DNA from: Spirogloea muscicola
Lineage: Eukaryota; Streptophyta; Zygnematophyceae; Spirogloeales; Spirogloeaceae
Length of the DNA stretch: 13,812 nucleotides
Assembly (NCBI GenBank): GCA_009602725.1
Contig: WELB01000032.1
Location: 7,838-21,649, forward strand
Direction of reading: 5' to 3'
The number at the start of each line of letters is the position of its first letter. The stretch's first letter is position 1. The notes under the pieces are model-generated. The model worked only from the letters and a program-made list of their open reading frames with translations. It was not told the origin of the DNA and ran no database searches. This document shows, piece after piece, positions 8,856 to 13,812 of the stretch. Position numbers and translations under genes: made by a program.

Positions 8856-9195
8856 CTCGTGCTTGCTTGCAAACATGGGAATGGGGGACCGCTCAAGGAG
8901 GACAGTCTCTGGCCTTCAGAAACTTAAAATGCAAGTAAGCAACTACTCTTCATCCTGCTCTCAAGGCCTCTTGGATATGAAACGACCTATTGACCTCCTC
9001 TAGATTCTCAATAAGGATGACAAGCCAGATCTGACTGTGCTTGGAATTTAAGAAGGGGAATAATTTTGTACAAACGCGTGCTAGAGAGGTACACTGCATT
9101 GGTATGTGCTATGGGTGACACAACACGGACTCGTAATGAATCAACTTATGCACGCGCAATAGATCGCTAACATATGCCCCTTGGGACTAGGTCAA

Positions 9196-12100
9196 TCAGG
9201 AATGACCAAGAAGAAGTTGGTTGCTTTGCCCCAAGGATCCATGCTCCTCTATCTCCTGTCTGAAGAAGCACAATCCAACAACACGGCTGTTGTGTGAGGG
9301 ACCAATTATACATGGACCATCGCTCTTGCTTGAAGCACTGTGCACAGAAAGGGCTCCTCAGCAGCAAATACCAGCAACTGCTTGCATAGGTATGGTCAAG
9401 AGACAGTCGCCGAGCTCACTGGAAGACAAAGTCGGGGATGGTAATTTGGTCTCTGGCCACCACCCTGAATAGATCCCACAACCTGTCCTTGTAATACACC
9501 TTTGTCCAGACCTGCATCGTCAGATAACTGCTGCAATAAGAAACTGGATGTCTTCCGATGCATTGTCAAGAGCAATACCCTCTGGATGCACCAACTAGGT
9601 GATGCTTTACATCGTGCATTCAGGAAGGGAAGAAACTCTAAAAAGACATAGATTATACCTCTTGCTCAACAAACAGTTGCATAGAGACCACGAGTAACTT
9701 AAGTGCCAGATTTGGGTGTACAACGTGCAGTGCCTGTGGGTCGAACAAGCACAGTAGTCATATACGGCCTTGAGATCGGCAGTATATCATATTGTGCTGC
9801 TTACGTATGCATACGTGCAGGCACATAGCTGCTACTGTTTGGAGGATAAGAGCACTTGACTGGGTGCTCTACTGAAGCTCACATGCAGGTTTCTGCGGTG
9901 CTTCCTTCCGAGAATCTGCTGCAATGTCTTCACCCATGCCAAGTCGGGTGGTCTGCAAAAGCATCAATGTGGCAGCCATGAAGCTTGAAATTGCACTAGA
10001 AGGGGCAGGGCAGCAGGGCCCTAAGATACCCTGTGGCCTTCTAATACACAATGAATGCCACCTTGTGAATATGCATGATGATAATGTCAATGCAATCTCA
10101 ATCTTACCTGGGCATTGATACTGCTGAATGGAAGTAGACAATTGTGTACGGTTTTTGGATAACAGGCTCAAATACCTGCAGATGATTGCAGACCAGCTTC
10201 TTGGGGTCATTGTGACATAAACCAATGTGATCTCTCCCCACCGTGACGTTAGACACAGGCACTTATCTCAGGAGGGAAGTTGGCTTCTACCTTGAGGACA
10301 TAGAGCATGAATTGTTCCAGATCTAGAGATCGTGGCAAAAAATGAGCTCCCACCACAACAAGCAACGGCCTCCCCTCTCGATCATGCCCACCACGGTACC
10401 TTCACAGTGTAGTATTGCTTCTTATGAGCACTTCAATCATACCAGGATAAGATGACAGACCCTGATGCATCCCAAGTGCGAGCACAATATTACTATCTCA
10501 TGCTGAGTCATGGCAGGCAGTCATGTCATGTTCCCAGCCACTCACAATATCTTCATCTCGGCAATTTCTGTGAAGTCAAGCGCGTTCGCCTTGGCCATAT
10601 AGCGAGAATGCAAGGAGTCCTCCTCAACGCCCGTCAGTTGCTGCCGCCCAATGCTTCCCAAGCCCAGGAGACTTGGCAGGCTCCAATCACCCCTTGCCTG
10701 GGCGGCCTTTTCCCACTGCTCCTTTCTCCGTTGGTCAGGATCTCGTATCATCGCAGTGAACATGGGGTCCGTGAGGCTGTCAATGCTTTCCAATCTGCTG
10801 CTGCTGACATGTAGCAAAGGACATCGGCATCAGTATGCGCACTCTTGTGAAAGCTCCAGTGTGCTTCCTTCATGCAGGAAGGGCTGACAAGGTGATGACA
10901 GTCCAGCCGTCAGTATCTTCGGGCTCATGTTTGAGCTCACCACAAGCTCGGAGGTAAGACTTGAGGAATTTGGTACATATGAGAGCTGCCAGTGACAGAC
11001 GTAATCCCCACAAAACAACGCTGTGCACAGCAGCTGACCTGTTTCCGCTGGCCTGCCTGAAGATAGAGCCTGGCATCACAGGTTGTCCAGGAGTAGGCTG
11101 GGCAGGGGAGGAGACAGGGAGGGCGCCAGGAAGGACCGATATCCGGATCTTGCGCTCATCTATCGTCGTTTCCCCGTTCTCATCGCCCACATCGGCTGGG
11201 AGCGCGATGCATGCAAGCTCCTCCTCAGCAGGCATTCTCGGGAAGTACAATGGTAGCAACCTGTGGCACGATGACATGGTCAGTATCTGAATCTGTCTCG
11301 ACTGAGGACGTACCTAAGCTGTTCTGCTCCCTCCTTCTGGTCATCACAATGTCATACTTGAGTGGGCCAGAGTTGTGTGCACGACCTCTTGTAGATCTCT
11401 GTGTCGTTGGAGGTCGTGGTGCAGAAGACGACAGCATGGACTTTCTTGTGGTGCTTCTCCAAGAAGCGGCGCACCGTTCCTGAGAGACTTGCAAACAGCA
11501 CAACCTCAGTGGAGCTGCCTAGTCTTGCTAATAGACATGACAGAACTCACTTAGGCTTTTAGTGACATTACTTGTCCTAGAGTCTGAGCAGAGATCCAAC
11601 CCCCCGGACCCCATCATCGTCCCCAAGCAGGAGCAATACCTCTATCACGAGTCAAGGTGATTGCTACTACGAGATAAGGAGGAGCAGACCGAGTAGAGGA
11701 GTAGCTCACTGATTGCGACATGGGCTGCCGGCTCCCTGGGGTAGCCCTTGGCCTCGGTGTATATACACTCAAATGCAATGCTGCAATTCCGTAATTGCCC
11801 ACGTCAGCAGAGCTAGATGCTGGTGCACTGCAGGCAATTGTACTGAGCTCTTTCAGAGGAGCCGCCACCAATGAGCAGGCCAGACACAGAGTGCGACTCA
11901 GAGGAGGCTCTGCCAGAGGCCTACAACCACCGGTCCTTATCAGTAAGCATCCTGGGATCCTCTCAGCAAGACTCCTGGACTGCCTAGATCAGCTGACTTC
12001 TCTAACTTGTCAAGAGTGTAAGGGCAAAGTCATATTTGTGTTGTCGACCTTTTCATTTCGTTCTCTATCAGCAGCTCCAGACAGGACCTATAGCAGTGGC

Positions 12101-13282
12101 TCAGAGCATTCTCCGCCGCAGTATGGTACTTTTGCGCATAGCGCGGGCCAACAGTGTGGATGACCCATCTGCGCCACAGACCAGAAGTTGTCAGAATGTG
12201 CAACCATGAGTTGAGCATTTATTACTGGCAAAGATGCAAGGGCAACAAGCCACTGCGACAAGGCATGACGGCTTTCTGGCTGTCTTTCTGGCTCAGTGTA
12301 AGCCCCTCACTTGGCTGGAAGGTCATGAGCGCCAGTCAGCTTTGCCTCGCCAGTGCGGCAGCCGCCCTGCAAGAGTGGGAATATCATGGTCAGAGTCATA
12401 ACACCACTCATTCCTTGCTTGCCGCAGAAATCAGGCTTCCATTCTTTCCATGCATATCAATGTAGGCTACAATCTGCACAGAAATGCAGAAAGGGTCCCA
12501 AGGAACATTCACAATGTGCAATAGCTAGTCACAAGGTGCAATAGCTAGTGGAATATGGCTTGTCATGCCAAGCTTCTAGATACCAAGGTCGCGCACTCCT
12601 CCGCGAGGCCTGGCCCGGCGGCCACATGAAGGCCTAGACTCGAGTGCGCCTCCTCCAGAGCCTGGTCACCACGCAACAAGCATCCGCTGGAAGAATCCTC
12701 AGATCGTAAGAGGCAGCCCAGATCGTCCAGCAGCCACCGCACAAGGGGGTTGGGGTTTAGGAGTTAGGGCGGATTCAGGGGGCAGTAACCACAATAGTTG
12801 GCTAGTCCGCTGCTCCTGGCACAGCGGCTGTGAGGTCCAACCTTCGTCCAGCAGCTCGCTCCCTGGCATCAACACATGGCTGACTGCCAATGGCCTCGAC
12901 AACCACCGATCCTGCATGCCTTGACCAGCGCCTGAGATGCAGTGGGCTGTGACCAGCGGACCTCGTTCGTGGTATTGACGACGGCGTCGACCTCCAGGGG
13001 CCACGGAGCGCCGCGCCAGATGTGAAGCCGCGAATTGATGGCAGGGTTGACGGGGAAGGGCGAGGAGGTGTTGGCGTGGAGCTCGCCGGCGGGCGCGGCT
13101 TTGAGGAAGGCGGGGCGGCCGGGCTTGGTCGGGGGGCCGCCGCCGTGGCCGTTGCTCGCGCCAGCGCCGGCAGCGTGCTGCTCCTGGTCCGCCCACTTGG
13201 GGATCTGGTCGAGCTTCACGACGTGGTCGTGGCGCGGCGATGCTGCGCCCAGCCTGCCGTACATGACCGGCAGCGCTCCCAT
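9196..13282 (-). CDS. Macro domain plus CRAL-TRIO (Sec14-like) protein, GDAP2-like, 14 exons
   Basis: Exons: 13282-12962, 12661-12584, 12366-12311, 12168-12049, 11780-11710, 11479-11386, 11260-11039, 10794-10546, 10399-10291, 10175-10108, 9952-9883, 9733-9659, 9511-9420 and 9259-9196 (TGA). They sum to 1689 bases and 562 residues, with every phase closing; I recall the plant family as about this length. The macro domain (about 85-245) shows NSRLHIWRG, EVDAVVNTTNE, GLHVAAGPGLAEECATLGGC, VIHTVGPRYAQKYHTAAENA, IYTEAKGYPREPAAHVAI and VVFCTTTSNDTEIYKRLLPLY. A conserved linker has ADVGDENGETTIDERKIRI. The CRAL-TRIO part (about 400-543) shows RPLLVVVGAHF, PVIQKPYTIVYFHS, WVKTLQQILGRKHRRN and QITIPDFVF. 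Macro folds bind ADP-ribose-like ligands and CRAL-TRIO folds bind lipids; the in vivo role is unclear. The ATG at 13282 is the first in frame, and Met7 (MYGRLG) is a possible alternative start. Exon 5 reads FECIYTEAK where I recall Gly for the Glu. Confidence 0.96.
12511..12550. repeat. 20-base tandem repeat in intron 2 of the GDAP2-like gene
   Basis: ACAATGTGCAATAGCTAGTC and ACAAGGTGCAATAGCTAGTG lie head to tail, with two mismatches. They are intronic, so they have no coding effect. Confidence 0.85.
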
Positions 13283-13536
13283 CCACGGCCTCAGCGCTTG
13301 CGGCTGCTGCAGGCCTCGAGGAGGGAGGGGGCGGAGGGAGGGTGCGCGCCAGCGAGCCGAGGAGCGCCGCCGAGAGCTCGAGAGAGGGGCACTGGGCGGG
13401 AGCGGCCACTTGGATGCGACATGCGGAGGAGGACGAGTGATCTGGCGGGAGAAAAGGGGGAGGAAAATGGGGATGGGGATGGGTGGCCCAAAGGAGGGGC
13501 TATAGAGGGGGGCTGGGGGGCTGAAAGAGAGGGGGA
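13283..13536 (-). promoter_or_regulatory. Upstream flank of the GDAP2-like gene
   Basis: This GC-rich flank is strongly pyrimidine-biased on the coding strand (C/T runs between about 13490 and 13550). It must hold the 5' UTR and at least part of the promoter, or an upstream non-coding exon. A TATAG at about 13500-13505 is the only TATA-like string and is not convincing. The transcription start cannot be fixed from sequence. Confidence 0.4.

Positions 13537-13812
<276 letters not shown>

Larger units (their letters stand above)
7390..9195. other. Intergenic stretch without a supported gene
   Basis: This region is AT-richer than the exons. It contains the 3' flank of the GDAP2-like gene and the space between it and the U1 locus. 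Open frames at 7902-8165 (+), 8172-8537 (+) and 7964-8485 (-) show no family I recognise and overlap each other. An exon-like segment at 8695-8796 (-) has good splice edges but no recognised homology. Small direct repeats are present and listed separately where clear. Confidence 0.5.

Overview
This is nuclear DNA from a eukaryote, most likely a green alga (chlorophyte). Coding exons are GC-rich and split by short GT-AG introns of about 100-300 bases. There are microsatellites, and a spliceosomal U1 snRNA gene sits behind a plant-type promoter (paired USE-like boxes plus a TATA-like box). The best protein matches I recognise are plant-type families: the UV-stimulated scaffold protein UVSSA, a macro plus CRAL-TRIO protein of the GDAP2-like family, a DnaJC28-conserved-domain protein, and a conserved green-lineage protein of unknown function. 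The species cannot be named from the sequence.

Layout. Bases 1-1261 (+) hold the 3' part of the unknown-function gene, in two exons; its 5' end lies off the window. Bases 1509-2926 (-) hold a five-exon DnaJC28-like gene, tail-to-tail with the first. Bases 3871-6798 (-) hold the three-exon UVSSA gene. Its C-terminal half carries an in-frame internal duplication, and exon 1 contains one ambiguous base (n) that breaks the frame. About 210 bases from the UVSSA start, and divergent from it, lies the U1 snRNA gene (7011-7170, +), followed by what looks like a decayed partial U1 copy. Bases about 7350-9195 hold no gene I can support. Bases 9196-13282 (-) hold a complete 14-exon GDAP2-like gene of 562 codons. 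Its upstream flank is very pyrimidine-rich on the coding strand and runs into a (GA)n microsatellite and a 28-base minisatellite at the window end.

How it fits together. The genes are housekeeping and not an operon: transcription-coupled repair (UVSSA), splicing (U1), a possible mitochondrial co-chaperone-like protein, and a lipid/ADP-ribose-fold protein. I reconstructed twenty introns by splicing consensus, reading phase and family alignment. All are GT-AG, every reconstructed CDS closes in frame (UVSSA only once the n is dropped), and the donors show a striking compensation pattern. I found no clearly new biological system. The most interesting items are the U1 locus with its altered stem-loop I and tandem decayed copy, the UVSSA internal duplication, and the high share of donors with C at +3.
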